A stretch of 64,000 nt of DNA from Rhynchopus sp. YZ270_cl-10 (lineage: Eukaryota > Euglenozoa > Diplonemea > Diplonemida > Diplonemidae), in contig OZ037879.1 of assembly GCA_964035575.1 (NCBI GenBank), forward strand, positions 620,001-684,000, read 5' to 3'. Positions within the stretch are counted from its first letter, which is position 1; each line of letters begins with the position of its first letter. The notes below the pieces were generated by a model, which saw only the letters and a list, made by a program, of their open reading frames with translations, ran no database searches and was not told the origin of the DNA. Below are positions 31,154 through 42,437 of this stretch, piece by piece. A program made the position numbers and the translations under genes.

Positions 31154-33073
31154 TTACCATTCGTGGAACTCTCTCGAAGCGAAAACGCTCTCAAAGTTCT
31201 TAAGGTAACGGAAGCCACGTTCCTCTAGCCACTGAATGCGACCCAGACTTCGCGACGGCATATCCGCAATGTTAGCTGCAGAAGCAACCCTCTCCAGCCA
31301 CACACGAGAGGCCCCAGATGAGACCGACTCAGACCAGAAGGATCGGACCATAGCATTAATAACAATGCGTTTAGCGTACCCTTTTACAAGGGTCACTTGA
31401 GCACACTCATTATCAACGAAAAACACTTGGGGAATTTGCTGGTAAGGGAGGTCGAGGGAGGGGAAAAGGGAGGAGAAGAAATGGTTACAGAAACATTGTG
31501 CCGAGAGTACGGCCTCCGTTTCGTATAATTGGATGTTCGCCTCCTCTCGATGTGTCAGGGCTGACAAGCAGCCGCCATAGTAACGGTATTGCTTGTACAA
31601 AATACAAACACCCAACAAGCCCAAGGAGGCATCCGTGTAAACACAAAGGGGTGAACATGGAGAGGAAATAAAACGAGGGTCAATTATTCTGAAAAACGTA
31701 GAGCGCTTGAGCGCGTGTAACCACCACACAAGAGCCCCCTCCAGGCGGGCTCCAAGAACTAAAAAGTGAGACTTAGAGTACTGTCTCGAATACAAAGGGT
31801 GAAGATATGCTCTACCCACGGCACCACACATATTCTGCTGGACAAACGATAGTTGACCTAGCAGTTTTGCAGCATCGGTGGAGGAGAGGGAATTGGCGGA
31901 CAGGATGGACTCAATCTTCGCAATCAGGGAGCACTGTCGGTCATCAGCTATGCGGCAGGTAATCAGGGGGGGGGCCGACAAGTCAATACAGACGCCTAGG
32001 TACTTCAACAACGAACCTACACGCTTTTTGGCGTCCCTGAAGACAAGGCCGATGACGTTCGAGAAGAGGTGTTGGAAGTCGTCCGCCATCGACTCAGCGT
32101 CGTCCTCGCTGCCCATTAGGAGGAAATCATCGAAATATCCTGATGTAGGGATGCCCAACTGTCTGCGAGCGGTGCAAACCACGAAGCGTGAGAGCACGTT
32201 GTAGTCCAGAACCGCGCTCTCAGTCCCAAAGCAGAGGACGTTGCTCAGAAAACACTGCAATTGGAGTGAGACGGGGTCCACCGCGACAATCACAGCGTAG
32301 CGGCGTTGCGTGGCGTCAACGATCAGCGACTTGTAGGCATCGCTCTGATCGAGAACAGCCATAGCAAGCTTGGGGACACCATGCGACTGCAAGCACAGCG
32401 CCGTGGCCACAGCATTGTCCACTCCGCACAGGGAAATAGGTGTGTGGATGCGTGTGCCCTTGTTCGTCGGTCGCGCATTATCGCACCCACGTCGCTTCTG
32501 TCCTTGCGCCACGATGAAGCGACGGATGGGGATGAAGGAGTCGACGGGGAGGGACTCAGGAGTGTATGGACCCTCCAGCCAGCCTTTGTCGACTTCCGCA
32601 GAAAGCTGTGAGCTAATCTCGTGAAGGTCACCATCTTCAACGCAACGCCGACGCAGAGAATGAAGTACGCTAGCCTCATGGGTGACAAGAAGGGACTTCG
32701 ACGAGATCACAACCTTCTTCGTACTGCGGCTGAGCTTAGGGTCGAAGACACCCACCTCAGAGAGGTCATCAACAACAGGGAAGCCGAAGCCCAGACGCGT
32801 GACGAACTCATTCTGTACCCCCGGAGCGGCGGCACCCATCGCAAGGAGAAGCTCTTCGACGAGAGGGACGTTTATCCGCATCGCAATGTCCTTGGCGGGA
32901 TGGGAGGGATCGAAGTAGGAATTGAAGAGAGGTATATTGGCGCGAAGAGAAGAACCCCTGGACTCCCAATAACTGATCCGGTCCTTCCGAAAAGCCCTGT
33001 TCTGCGGCGCGGTTCGCGATGCGTAAGATGCACAGCACGCCACCAAATCGGAATCAAGGTCAGGGAGGGTCAC
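31154..33073 (-). CDS. Reverse transcriptase and RNase H of the YR retroelement
   Basis: A 639-residue ORF. The N-terminal half is a palm/finger reverse transcriptase of the DIRS type. The C-terminal half is the RNase H region typical of these elements, including the NIADMPSR motif near the end. The ORF looks whole. Between this and the recombinase ORF lie the second 188-bp repeat and a T/A run. Confidence 0.88.
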   Translation of the reverse strand: MTLPDLDSDLVACCASYASRTAPQNRAFRKDRISYWESRGSSLRANIPLFNSYFDPSHPAKDIAMRINVPLVEELLLAMGAAAPGVQNEFVTRLGFGFPVVDDLSEVGVFDPKLSRSTKKVVISSKSLLVTHEASVLHSLRRRCVEDGDLHEISSQLSAEVDKGWLEGPYTPESLPVDSFIPIRRFIVAQGQKRRGCDNARPTNKGTRIHTPISLCGVDNAVATALCLQSHGVPKLAMAVLDQSDAYKSLIVDATQRRYAVIVAVDPVSLQLQCFLSNVLCFGTESAVLDYNVLSRFVVCTARRQLGIPTSGYFDDFLLMGSEDDAESMADDFQHLFSNVIGLVFRDAKKRVGSLLKYLGVCIDLSAPPLITCRIADDRQCSLIAKIESILSANSLSSTDAAKLLGQLSFVQQNMCGAVGRAYLHPLYSRQYSKSHFLVLGARLEGALVWWLHALKRSTFFRIIDPRFISSPCSPLCVYTDASLGLLGVCILYKQYRYYGGCLSALTHREEANIQLYETEAVLSAQCFCNHFFSSLFPSLDLPYQQIPQVFFVDNECAQVTLVKGYAKRIVINAMVRSFWSESVSSGASRVWLERVASAANIADMPSRSLGRIQWLEERGFRYLKNFESVFASREFHEW

Positions 33074-33340
33074 CGGGTCGATGACGAGAGAAGAGACGCA
33101 TCTCAGGTGGTCTTCAAAGGAAGAGGCTTCTACAGTGGCGTAGAGCCCTTTTTGCTTCAGGAAAGTATGTGAGAGGCGGGGTGGGATATTAGTAGCGATG
33201 GGTTCATCAAGATCGGGATCGGGAGTGCGCTCGGGAAGGAGTGCGTCAGATCGGAGCCAGACCTTATGCAGGAGGCTATCGGGCGGAGGGAGGGGCGTGT
33301 AAATGGAAGCGGGTGTAGGGAGAGGAGATGCGAGGGGCAG

Positions 33341-34813
33341 TCATTCTTGGCGTTTGCCCTTCCCCTTCGCATGTCTCCCTTGGGTCTTAGGCGTGCCTTT
33401 GTCACCTTTGTCCCCTTTGCTCCCCTTCCGCCCCTTCGCGTCGGAGGGCCTGATGACCTCGAAAGCCGGCGGCGCATACGGGGCAGGATGCTGGAGCGGC
33501 GGCTCGTACGGGGAATAGGAGGGGGCCGGTCGGGTACGGCGTGCACGGCCTGACCTCCCACCACCTGAGTTCCCACCACCTGTGTTGCCACTACCTGTGT
33601 TGCCACTACCTGTGTTGCCACTACCTGTGTTGCCACCACCTGTGTTGCCACCACCTGTGTTGCCACCACCTGTGTTGCCACCACCTGTGTAGCCACCACC
33701 TGAGTACTCCTCACCAGCAGAGCTCTCGACGATACCGGAGCCGGACAAGTCGAGATGCCGAATCTTATCTACGTCTAGCTTCTGAAGAAGAGAGAGCGCA
33801 TCAGAAACGGTGGTCTCCGCCGAAGACTCGTGGACTCGCTGGAAAATCCACGACTCGTAGGTGGTGGAGACCCAAGCCCGCGTCCCCCGGTTCTGGAGCA
33901 TAGCATGTGTCGCTACAATAGGCATAATGGAGGTGACTAGGAGGAGGAGACGTAGGTAGTCGCGTGGTGCCACCGCCTCGCAGACGATTAAGGCTATCGC
34001 GTGCCTGGCGCGGACAAGAGAGTGTAGCAGAGGGGGGAGGACTTCATTCTTCAACTTCGCCGAAGTCTGAAGGAGGAGTGCTTGCTTGGCCTCACGTACC
34101 CCCTCAACCGTGTAGGCGAGCCCCGCCGCATCTACCACTTGCTCGTTCAAGTCTAGAGAAGAAGGGACGAAAGAAACAGAGTGTGCGGCATTGGGGGGGA
34201 ACAAAATCTTACCCTTGGGGTCCAGCTGCAGGGGGAGCTTGCACCCGTCCTCGCGCTTGAGCTGGATGGCCCGCACGAGGTCCTGGCTGGGGAGAAGAAG
34301 CTCCGGCAGGTTCTCCAACCCCAGTTCACGCAGTCGCTGGACGATGTTGATCGTCTTCCGCGGGGCGCGGGAGGAGGACGAAGCATTAGTAGTGGTGGCA
34401 GGGGCGGCAGCGGCAGTCTTGGCAATGGCAGCCAGGGTCGCGAGGACAAGGCCAATGTCACCGTCCTGCAAGCCGTCCGTCGACAACGAAGCGGGGGTAG
34501 GAAGGACCGCCGGAAGCTCTGCGAGGTGCACCAGGTTGTACTTAGTCACAACAGCAGTGATGCGCAGGATGGCAGCGATGGAGGGCGCGGGGGATGACGC
34601 AGGCCTGGCAGCGACTATCTCGCACACCACACAAGCGGCCACGGAGCGCACGTGGGAGTCGTCAGGCGCGTGCTCGGACCTGACAACCAAGTCGTAGGCG
34701 TCGTTGAGCTGCGCGGAGACAGCAGTGGAGAAGGAAGGTGGAGGAGGCGTCTTGTCGACAGCGCACTGGCGCAGGACGTCCATCTCACTCATCACCAGAC
34801 GCAGGGTATCCAT
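33341..34813 (-). CDS. Gag-like first ORF of the YR retroelement
   Basis: A 490-residue ORF at the 5' side of the element, called gag-like from its position. The sequence is alanine-rich and helical, then has a tandem NTGGG/NTGSG-type glycine repeat (33560-33700), and ends in a basic, lysine/glycine-rich tail likely to bind nucleic acid. No zinc knuckle was seen. The ORF looks whole. Confidence 0.65.
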   Translation of the reverse strand: MDTLRLVMSEMDVLRQCAVDKTPPPPSFSTAVSAQLNDAYDLVVRSEHAPDDSHVRSVAACVVCEIVAARPASSPAPSIAAILRITAVVTKYNLVHLAELPAVLPTPASLSTDGLQDGDIGLVLATLAAIAKTAAAAPATTTNASSSSRAPRKTINIVQRLRELGLENLPELLLPSQDLVRAIQLKREDGCKLPLQLDPKGKILFPPNAAHSVSFVPSSLDLNEQVVDAAGLAYTVEGVREAKQALLLQTSAKLKNEVLPPLLHSLVRARHAIALIVCEAVAPRDYLRLLLLVTSIMPIVATHAMLQNRGTRAWVSTTYESWIFQRVHESSAETTVSDALSLLQKLDVDKIRHLDLSGSGIVESSAGEEYSGGGYTGGGNTGGGNTGGGNTGGGNTGSGNTGSGNTGSGNTGGGNSGGGRSGRARRTRPAPSYSPYEPPLQHPAPYAPPAFEVIRPSDAKGRKGSKGDKGDKGTPKTQGRHAKGKGKRQE

Positions 34814-34831
34814 GGTGTGAAAGGATAAACG

Positions 34832-36825
34832 GGACCGTGTTTATGAGGCTATATTCTTTATCAGGTATGACAGAATGTTCACCCTTCCCACACCACTGCA
34901 GAGCTGATGCAAGATGGCGCTTCAGATACTCATCATCAAAAAGCGGCACAAAATTTTTACCCACTTGCCTGCCCCTGTGCCCAAGCGTTCGGTGTTCCGA
35001 GCAAGCAGACTGCTGGAAATTTTTTTTGGAGATTGCCGAATAAACCGCCGATCCGCGTGGGAAAGGGTTGTCGAGAATAATAAGGGGATAACCACCGTGT
35101 TGGTGGTATAAATGATGCCAAGGGCATCTCGGAACCGATCCGTCGGGCAGCAGCCACAAACATCAACCACATTGGCTACCTGACAGGAGCCACCTCAGCA
35201 CCAAACCACGACTCTGGGGCGACTCTGAGCTCAACGGAGATGGAGTTAATAGGCAAAATCTCTTGTTTCATGCCAAGGCAGCAAAATACGTAGACCAAAG
35301 ATGAGTTTGATGCCGGCAAAATCGATGCCCACGTCTCCGAGAAGACAGATGCCCCCACCATCAAGGGAGCTGTTCCGCCAGCTAGCATCGCAGCGCTGAG
35401 CTCAATCCACCTGCAGCCAGCTTTCATGAAGGGACACAACCTTCGGATTTTACTTCAATTGAGAAAGTTTGCGGTTACGATATAAAAAACGTTGTGTCTT
35501 TTTTTGTCTCAAAGGACAGAAGGGTAAAGGGAAGAAGGGGTCAGGGGGAGAATAACGTTCTATGCTTGATGGATTTTATTCAATTGCTTTTTCCGCTCAA
35601 AAAAAAAAATGCTTCTTTTTAGTTAAAAAAATAGCCATCATTTTTTAATTTGATTTGAGCAATTGAACAGAGGAAAGAGGCAAAACTGTGGTTGTGGTTG
35701 TTGATGCAGGCACCTCCGACTGACCCACGTACGATGCCAGCCATCCGGATGAAAGCACAAAGAACCCTGGAAAAATAACGAAAGGAGGTACCCTAAATTG
35801 GTCAAAAATGGTAAAAATGGTAAAAATGGTAGGAATTTTGGGGGCTTTTTTAGGGGGAAAAAAGGGTGAGGGGAGTTGGGTCCAGTCATAGGGGGTATAG
35901 CATATTTTTTGGAAAATTCTTCAAAAAATCAAGGATTTTTGCTGGGCACAATGAAAATTTTCAGAAAAATCCCAATTTTCGGCCAAATTTGGAGCAAATT
36001 ATGGCCCACCCACCCCGATTTTGGGTCAAAAACCGACTTCATTTTTGCACAGGAGTGCCTACGATTTCGTAAACCAGAGGTCCTCTGGATGCATGCATTG
36101 ATAAACACAACACTGGAAATTGCAAGGAACGGGTCTGCATGTGCGTGTTCTCTAGCCACCACAGTCACAGGGTATGCACAAAATGACCGAAGTGCAATGG
36201 CGTGAACGAAGTGCAATGGCGATAATGGAAAGATAGATGCCGGCATTGGTGAATTGCTGGAGTTCTGCACAGGAAGCTAGCATGACGTAGAATCACTGTG
36301 TGAACAAAATGACCGTATTTTGGTTGAAAATTTGACTTGAAAATTTTTTTTCATAATTTGCCCAATCGAAGGTTTTCCTTGGATTTTTTGGGCCATTTTA
36401 TGACGTACCACGCCCGATTTTGGGCGAAAAAAAAATTTTTTTTTGGTCAAAAATCGCCTTGTATTACCACTGTATTGGTGTAGGCTTGTACACAGAAGTG
36501 TGTTTTGTGTAACCACAGATGGTCAAAACACCCGATTTTTGCATTTTTTTTTTTTTTTTTGCATTTTTTGGTGCCCAAAGACCCACCTCAGTGGTCGAAA
36601 TTTTCCCGAAAAAAAAAATTTTTTTTTTTGAGATTTTTCGATTTTTCGACAAGGCGCTGGCCCATACAAAGTGCACTGGTGGTACAGAAAATGGCTGGGG
36701 AATAAACTCTAGATGCTCAAAACAGCCCAATTCATGCTTTTTTTGACTTTTTGGTCTCAGAAGGGTGCCTAGGGTGTAGTGAGCAGGCCTCAAAAACACT
36801 TGTGAAAAAAAAAAAATTTTTTTTT
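34832..36825. repeat. 2-kb direct repeat, copy 2
   Basis: Matches 27135-29128. Beyond 36825 this copy continues into a related but diverged subunit (GAGATTTTTGAAAAATCGGC), whereas copy 1 is cut there by the 188-bp repeat. Confidence 0.93.
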
Positions 36826-36991
36826 TTTTTTTGAGATTTTTGAAAAATCGGCCGATTTTGCGACCAAATTTGGCTGGGGAATTTCGGCGACCAAAGGGTC
36901 CCCCCTTTGGAAAAAAAACGAAATCGACCAAAAAAGGTACCCTAACATTTCGTTTTTTTCGGTTTTTCTGGTACAAGGGGAAATTTCCATG

Positions 36992-37932
36992 GATGTAGAA
37001 AGTACGTGACGAAAAAAATAACTATTTATTGGTATGAAATAAGGAATACTTTTTTTCACGCTACAGGTCGTGCGAGTTACCTGCTGCAGAAATGGTTCCC
37101 GAGCGAAGCGAGGGGACCATGTAATACGGAAAAATAATTTACCGAGCGAAGCGAGGTGAATTATGTGCAGCAGGTAACGAGCGCACCTGTAGCGTGAAAA
37201 AACGGATTCCTTATGACAAACAATACGTAATTTTATTCCGGTTTACAAAGTAGGGGTAGTCCCCAAGCACAGGCCAAAAAACAGTGAGATGGGAGATCAG
37301 GAAAAATAAATACCACCCACACCACACGTATCACCTGTTACAGGAGCTAATCAAAAGAAAAAAAGAACAACAACAAATGCCGAGGACAACGCTTAAGGCG
37401 AAGATGCAGGAGGCATACGAGAGCGGACTAAGCAACTACAAGAGCTTCGCCTCTTACAAGCTCGAGTGAGCTCCAAATTTTTGTCCAGATCCCCACCCTC
37501 CCCACCTGAAACCCACCCACCACACAGGAATACTCATACGGGTGCGCCGTGAAATAAGGTGACTTTTTTTCACGCCCCATGCAATTTACACATAAATTGC
37601 CGTGAAATAAGGTGACTTTTAACACACAAAGTTCTTCTTATTTCACTGCATTTTGGCCTGTGCTTGGGGACTACTACTTTGTAAAACGGAATAAAATATT
37701 GTATTCATGTGATATAAGATTCATATTTCACGCTCCCTGGCCTGGAGACACGCGTTTCATAATTTTCACTCGCTACGCTCGTGAAAATTAACCCACTTGT
37801 GACTCCAGTCCGGGAGCGTGAAATAAAGGGAATCTTATTTCACGTGAATAAATAACTATTTTTTTCATTTTTCGTCACGTACTTTTTTACTTTTTTTTTT
37901 TTTAAAAAAGTACGTGAAGTACTTTCTACATC
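36992..37932. mobile_element. 941-bp TIR element of nested inverted repeats
   Basis: The ends are GATGTAGAAAGTAC (36992-37005) and GTACTTTCTACATC (37919-37932). Inside are three further inverted-repeat pairs: TTTCACGCTACAGGT...ACCTGTAGCGTGAAA (about 37055-37200), AGTCCCCAAGCACAGGCC with its complement (about 37258-37670), and TTTCACGCTCCCTGG...CCGGGAGCGTGAAA (about 37725-37825). Two loops carry GAGCGAAGCGAG-type palindromes. A 61-residue frame at 37284-37469 has no motif and is not called. Confidence 0.75.
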
Positions 37933-38465
37933 TGGTGCTATCCGGGGGGCGGCGTTTCACAAAGTTTCACAAAATTTCAATCAAAATCACAACTTTTCAC
38001 AACTTTTCACAACTATTCACAACTTTTCACAACTTTCACAACTTTTCACAATTTTCAATCAAAATCACAACTTTTCACAACTATTCACAACTTTTCACAA
38101 CTTTTCACAAAATTCCACAAAATTTCGCAAAATTTCAATCAAAATCACAACTTTTCACAACTATTCACAACTTTTCACAACTATTCACAACTTTCACAAC
38201 TTTTCACAATTTTCAAACAAAATCACAACTTTTCACAACTTTTCACAAAATTTCACAAAATTTCAAACAAAATCACAACTTTTCACAACGTTTCACAACT
38301 TTTCACAACATATAGTTGTGAAAAGTTGTGAAAAGTTGTGAAAAGTTGTGAAAAGTTGTGCAAAGTTGTGAAACGTTGTGACACGTTGTGCACAGGATTG
38401 AAATTGTGTGATATTTTGTGAAAATTTGTGAAACTTTGTGAAACGCCGCCCCCCGGATAGCACCA
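37933..38465. mobile_element. 533-bp foldback element of TTTCACAAC repeats
   Basis: The ends TGGTGCTATCCGGGGGGC and its exact complement continue into GGCGTTTCACAAAGTTTC. The left arm is an array of AACTTTTCACAACTATTC-type units. The right arm is the shorter complementary array GTGAAAAGTTGTG. It starts at the base after the previous element ends, so the two are adjacent or nested. No ORF of interest. Confidence 0.85.
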
Positions 38466-39508
38466 ATCACATGTGTTTTTACCGGTTTTCTATGTGCTGG
38501 TTTTGCTGGGAAGCATGCCACCAGTGTTACAATTTTCCAAGGTAAAAATGACCTATGTACGTACGTATGTGAGGAAGAAGGCTGAGTGGGCATGTAGTGC
38601 CACAAAATATCTGGAAGGCATGCAGTCCCCTGTCCGGTTACCAAAACCCGCCCGCCATAGGCGTTCCCACTTTTCGGTGCCACACCCGAAAAGCGGGTGT
38701 CGTCACACCCTCTAGTTGAGTATCCCGTTTGACCCGCTCAGAGGCTGGACCCCACCGTGTGAGCAAGCAAAACAGGTCACCCCCTGGTAAGCCCCCCTCA
38801 AAAACACCTGAGTTGTACTAGTGGTGTGACTGGGTGTAATTGGTTGTAATTGGGCGTAATTGGGCGTAATTGGGCAAAATTGGGCTGTACTTGGGTATAA
38901 TTGGGTATAATTGACCCCAAGTGGGTCCAGATGGGCTGTGTTGGGTCCGGTTGGGTGGGTGAAAAAACGGTACATAAAACAACAAAAACCCCCCCTCACC
39001 TCTTCCCCCCTTTTCCCATATTCTGTAGAACAATATTTTTCTTTGAAAATTTGTTGAGAATATTGTCGGATTTATTTTCCTCTATTTTCTTTTTTTTTTT
39101 TTCGTTGATTTTTTTGGAAAGATGAAGTATCAAACCTCAGGGACAGGTTATATACATGGGAGGGAGAGAGAAAGTAACATAAAAAAAACACATACCGCAA
39201 ATGTAATAATGTTGGAACTGCCCAAAACGCTCGTTCGTTCCAACATTGATACGGTCCAACATATTTACATTTACCGTAGTATGCACACATCCGAGAAAGG
39301 CTGTTTTAAATGGGTGCCTCAGAAGGGAGTGAGCAAGAAGAACATAAACAAAAACAAAAGTTTTGAAAGGTGAATAAAAGCCTCCAGCGTGCAGAGAGAA
39401 AAAAACTTGAAAATATGAATGTACTCTCGGTACATATCTTTTCAAGCAACTCAACGAAAACCACCCATTTTTTTTTATGAAAAGTATTTCTGGAATTACC
39501 CATAACTG
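38466..39508. other. Intergenic/accessory, no gene seen
   Basis: Contains a short degenerate repeat of TTGGGCGTAATTGGG-type units (about 38820-38930). No coding motif. Confidence 0.4.
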
Positions 39509-39514
39509 ATTAGA

Positions 39515-40054
39515 CATAGGTTTCGAACGCGCGTTCGAAAATCGAAAACGCGCAAATCCAAAATCGGAAAACGCGCACATGAAAAAAAAAAAAAAAACGC
39601 GCAAAAAAAAAAAAAAAACGCGCGTTCGAAAAGCCGGACGCGCGTAAAAAAAAAAGGGCGTTTTTTTTTTTTTTTTTCAAACGCGCGTTCGAAAAAGTGG
39701 TTTTTTCGAACGCGCGTTTGAAAAACTGGACGCGCGTTCGAAAAAACCACTTTTTCGACGCGCGTTCGAAAAACCTCCCCACGTAAACATGAGGCTTCCA
39801 CTTTTTCGAACGCGCGTGTTTTTTTTTCGTTTTTCAAACGCGCGTTTTTTTTCTCGTTTTTTTCGAACGCGCGTTTTTTTTCGTTTTTCAAACGCGCGTT
39901 TTTTTTTCGCTTTTTTCAAACGCGCGTTTTTTGTTCGTTTTTTCCGAACGCGCGTTTTTTTTCCCGTTTTTTCCGAACGCGCGTTTTTTTTTTCGTTTTT
40001 CAAACGCGCACTCGAAAACGCCGTAAAAACGCGAACGCGCGTTCGAAACCTATG
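39515..40054. mobile_element. 540-bp foldback element of AACGCGCGTTCGAAAA repeats, target duplication ATTAGA
   Basis: The ends CATAGGTTTCGAACGCGCG and its complement lie at 39515 and 40054, flanked by the direct repeat ATTAGA (39509-39514 and 40055-40060). The interior alternates CGCGCGTT cores with A or T runs. The left part has AAACGCGC and the right part the complementary GCGCGTTT, so it folds on itself. It is unusually CpG-rich for an AT-rich neighbourhood. The arginine-rich frames on both strands are artefacts of the repeat. Confidence 0.88.
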
Positions 40055-40594
40055 ATTAGAACTAAAGTAAAAATTAAACTTTAAAAAAAACGCACACACA
40101 CGTACCCTCCTGCGAAAAAGCACAAGAGTTTGAAGCTGAGAGAGGAACAGTCAAGAACCTCTCTTAAGTGCTCACATATCACCTACAATAAGGAAAAAGG
40201 TATTCGGGCTTGATTTGCACTGCACCTTTTTTTTTTTGATGTGAACCATTCCCCACATTCCACCCGATTTTCCTGAAATTTTGGTGGAGTTTGGAGGGGG
40301 GTTTAATTATCACCAAACTCTCCTAATTTCCACCATTTCAGGCAAAATCAGATGGGCACATCTCAAAAAAATGGATATTGTTTTCATCCAACCGATCCTG
40401 AGCCTCTCGGGGATGTAAAAAGAACAAAAAAAAAAAAATGTGAAATTGACTCTCGCGCATACCTGATAAAAGAAGAGCCTCAAAACAGACCTTAAGACCA
40501 GAGAACAGATGCGTAGTGGAACGAGGGGGGCGGTGTGGAGAATAAATGGGGAGAGGAAGGGGAAGCCGGACGTGAGAATATTTGTTTTTTTTTT

Positions 40595-40909
40595 TTAAAA
40601 GGCGCTTTTCATGGGGCTTGCCCACCCCCAGGTGAAATCGTGGAAAAATCGAGTAAAAACACTGTTTTTTACATGGGGTTTCCTCAAAAAGGCTATTTTT
40701 AACGGTGGTTTCAACACAATAAAATTGACCAAAAAGTGATGACAAAATGCAGCAAAAGTTCAGATAGCGCACCACCAGCTTATACTGAGTCTTCCACCCC
40801 CCCAGAGAGTCAAATAAACCGGGAGAAATCGGGTTAAATCCTTCCCGGACTAGCACGCCCCATTTCAGGTTGTTTTTCAGAAATTCTAGGGGGGGGAAGC
40901 GCCTTTTTA
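40595..40909. mobile_element. Possible 315-bp MITE
   Basis: TAAAAGGCGCTT and AAGCGCCTTTTTA form 12-bp inverted ends about 315 bp apart. No clear target duplication; the interior is non-coding. Confidence 0.45.
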
Positions 40910-42263
40910 GGACGAAAGTTAAATGTAGGCACACATACACAGGGTTATAGTCACTGGGATTGTACATTAAATTGTATAGATCTTACTCTATAGTCAGATC
41001 TATACCATTTGTCTACAGTAGGTCGTACACTCATGAGGGTGGTTGTACATTCGTGGTTTACATCTGATATGCGCTCCACCCGAGGGGGATGAGGGGGGAA
41101 AGAGAAAAGTTGAAAAATGAATGTGCCTCACATGCGTACACATCTACCAAAAATACCCTCCCCTGCCACTGAATGTGTCTGATGAGGTACACAGAGACAC
41201 ACATCAAGAGAAATGGGTCTTGTGTCCGATAACTAATAGGGGTAATTCTTGCGCAGAATATGGCCCATGTGTGTGTATGTATTTTTTTTTTTCCACTGCT
41301 TCTTAAGAGTTTCTCATCACAATGAGAGGATCCAAACAAACAAATAAAAATAAGCAAACAGTTTGTAAGATGAGTCCAATCCCCTCAGGCTGACGCACCT
41401 TGTGTGAAATTTGATTATGCAAAACAAACAATGTGGTGGACAGGCGCTGAAGAAAAGGGAAAAAAAAGGAGAGAAAAATGATAAAGATGAAGCTAAGCCG
41501 TGCTTAGGTTCATTTTATCATTTTGTCTGGTAACAACTCCAAAAGCGCAGGTCTGGATTTTTAAAAAAATGTGAATGGTGCTCCGGGAGGGGTCGATATT
41601 GACAGGTCACTGACAGGTCGTTGACCGACTTCCGAAAGCACCAGTGAAGCGAGAAAGGGGGTCAGGGATATGTGTTGAAGGGACAATATCGCCCAAAAAG
41701 GTGGGTTCTGTCCTGTTTTATTTTTAGTAAATGAGCAAAATGAAAAAAATCATCGGTAAGACCAAAAAACAGGGAGTGCCGTTGATGGGGGAGAAGACAA
41801 CAATACTAACAAAACAGTAAGCAAAATACACATATGATTTCCTTGCTGCCTTTTACTTATTGCCCCCTTTTTTATCACCTTTTTTTGAAACCTTTGGAGT
41901 AGGTTAACTTCGCATTAGCGTGGACACCTGAGGAGCACTAAAGAGCCTTTTTTGTTGTTTTTTGAAAACTTGGTTGTATTAGTGTAGACACCCGAGGATG
42001 AACTCCACTAGTTTTTTTTTTGTTGTGCATCGACAATCGCCTATCAAGGTAGGTATTTAAAAAAATTGTTTGTGCGTAAAGTGTCCAATAAAATATTCAG
42101 TTGGTGTGACCCGCCCCTCGATTTAAACCACTTTTGGGCCATTCTTGGGACATCCAGAACCGAGCAAAACGGGCCACACCAGTCTGTGGTAATATTTTTA
42201 TTGCTACAATACGCCCCCACTGACTACCTTGGCTGTGAAGAGGAAACCTCTTTGACGGTAGTT

Positions 42264-42437
42264 TCGTTGCACCGGATTTTTGTGGAGTGTGTAAGGACAA
42301 AATCAAAAAACTTTCTTGTGGATAAGTTTGTGTCGTCTTTACACATCGCTCTCACCAAATAATTCGGGCACACTCAGATACATTTTCTTTCCTCCCCTAC
42401 AACCTTTGCAAGGCAGTTGTCTCAAAAAAATGTTGGG
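42264..42437. repeat. 170-bp dispersed repeat, copy 1
   Basis: Shares GGATAAGTTTGTGTCG-like, CACATCGCTCTCACCAAA, TTCGGGCACACTCAGATA and CTCCCCTACAACCTTTGCAA with 49381-49545 in the same order, at roughly 80% identity by eye. Nature unknown. Confidence 0.8.

Larger units (their letters stand above)
27135..36825 (-). mobile_element. Tyrosine-recombinase retrotransposon (DIRS/Ngaro-like) with 2-kb flanking direct repeats
   Basis: Parts on the minus strand, in order, are a terminal direct repeat (36825-34832), a gag-like ORF, a reverse transcriptase/RNase H ORF, a short 188-bp repeat, a tyrosine recombinase ORF, the second 188-bp repeat, and the second 2-kb direct repeat (29128-27135). A reverse transcriptase paired with a tyrosine recombinase, with no integrase or protease seen, is diagnostic of DIRS-type elements; direct rather than inverted repeats point to the Ngaro/PAT/VIPER side. 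All three ORFs look whole, with no break seen, and the long repeats look identical, so the insertion appears young. It lies directly upstream of DENR. Confidence 0.82.

Noticed and set aside
37284-37469. 61-codon + strand frame inside the nested-hairpin element
   Set aside because: Lysine/glutamine-rich with no motif; kept only as a note within the element.
40338-40967. 209-codon minus-strand frame
   Set aside because: It runs through a probable MITE and homopolymer tracts, with no domain; taken as chance.
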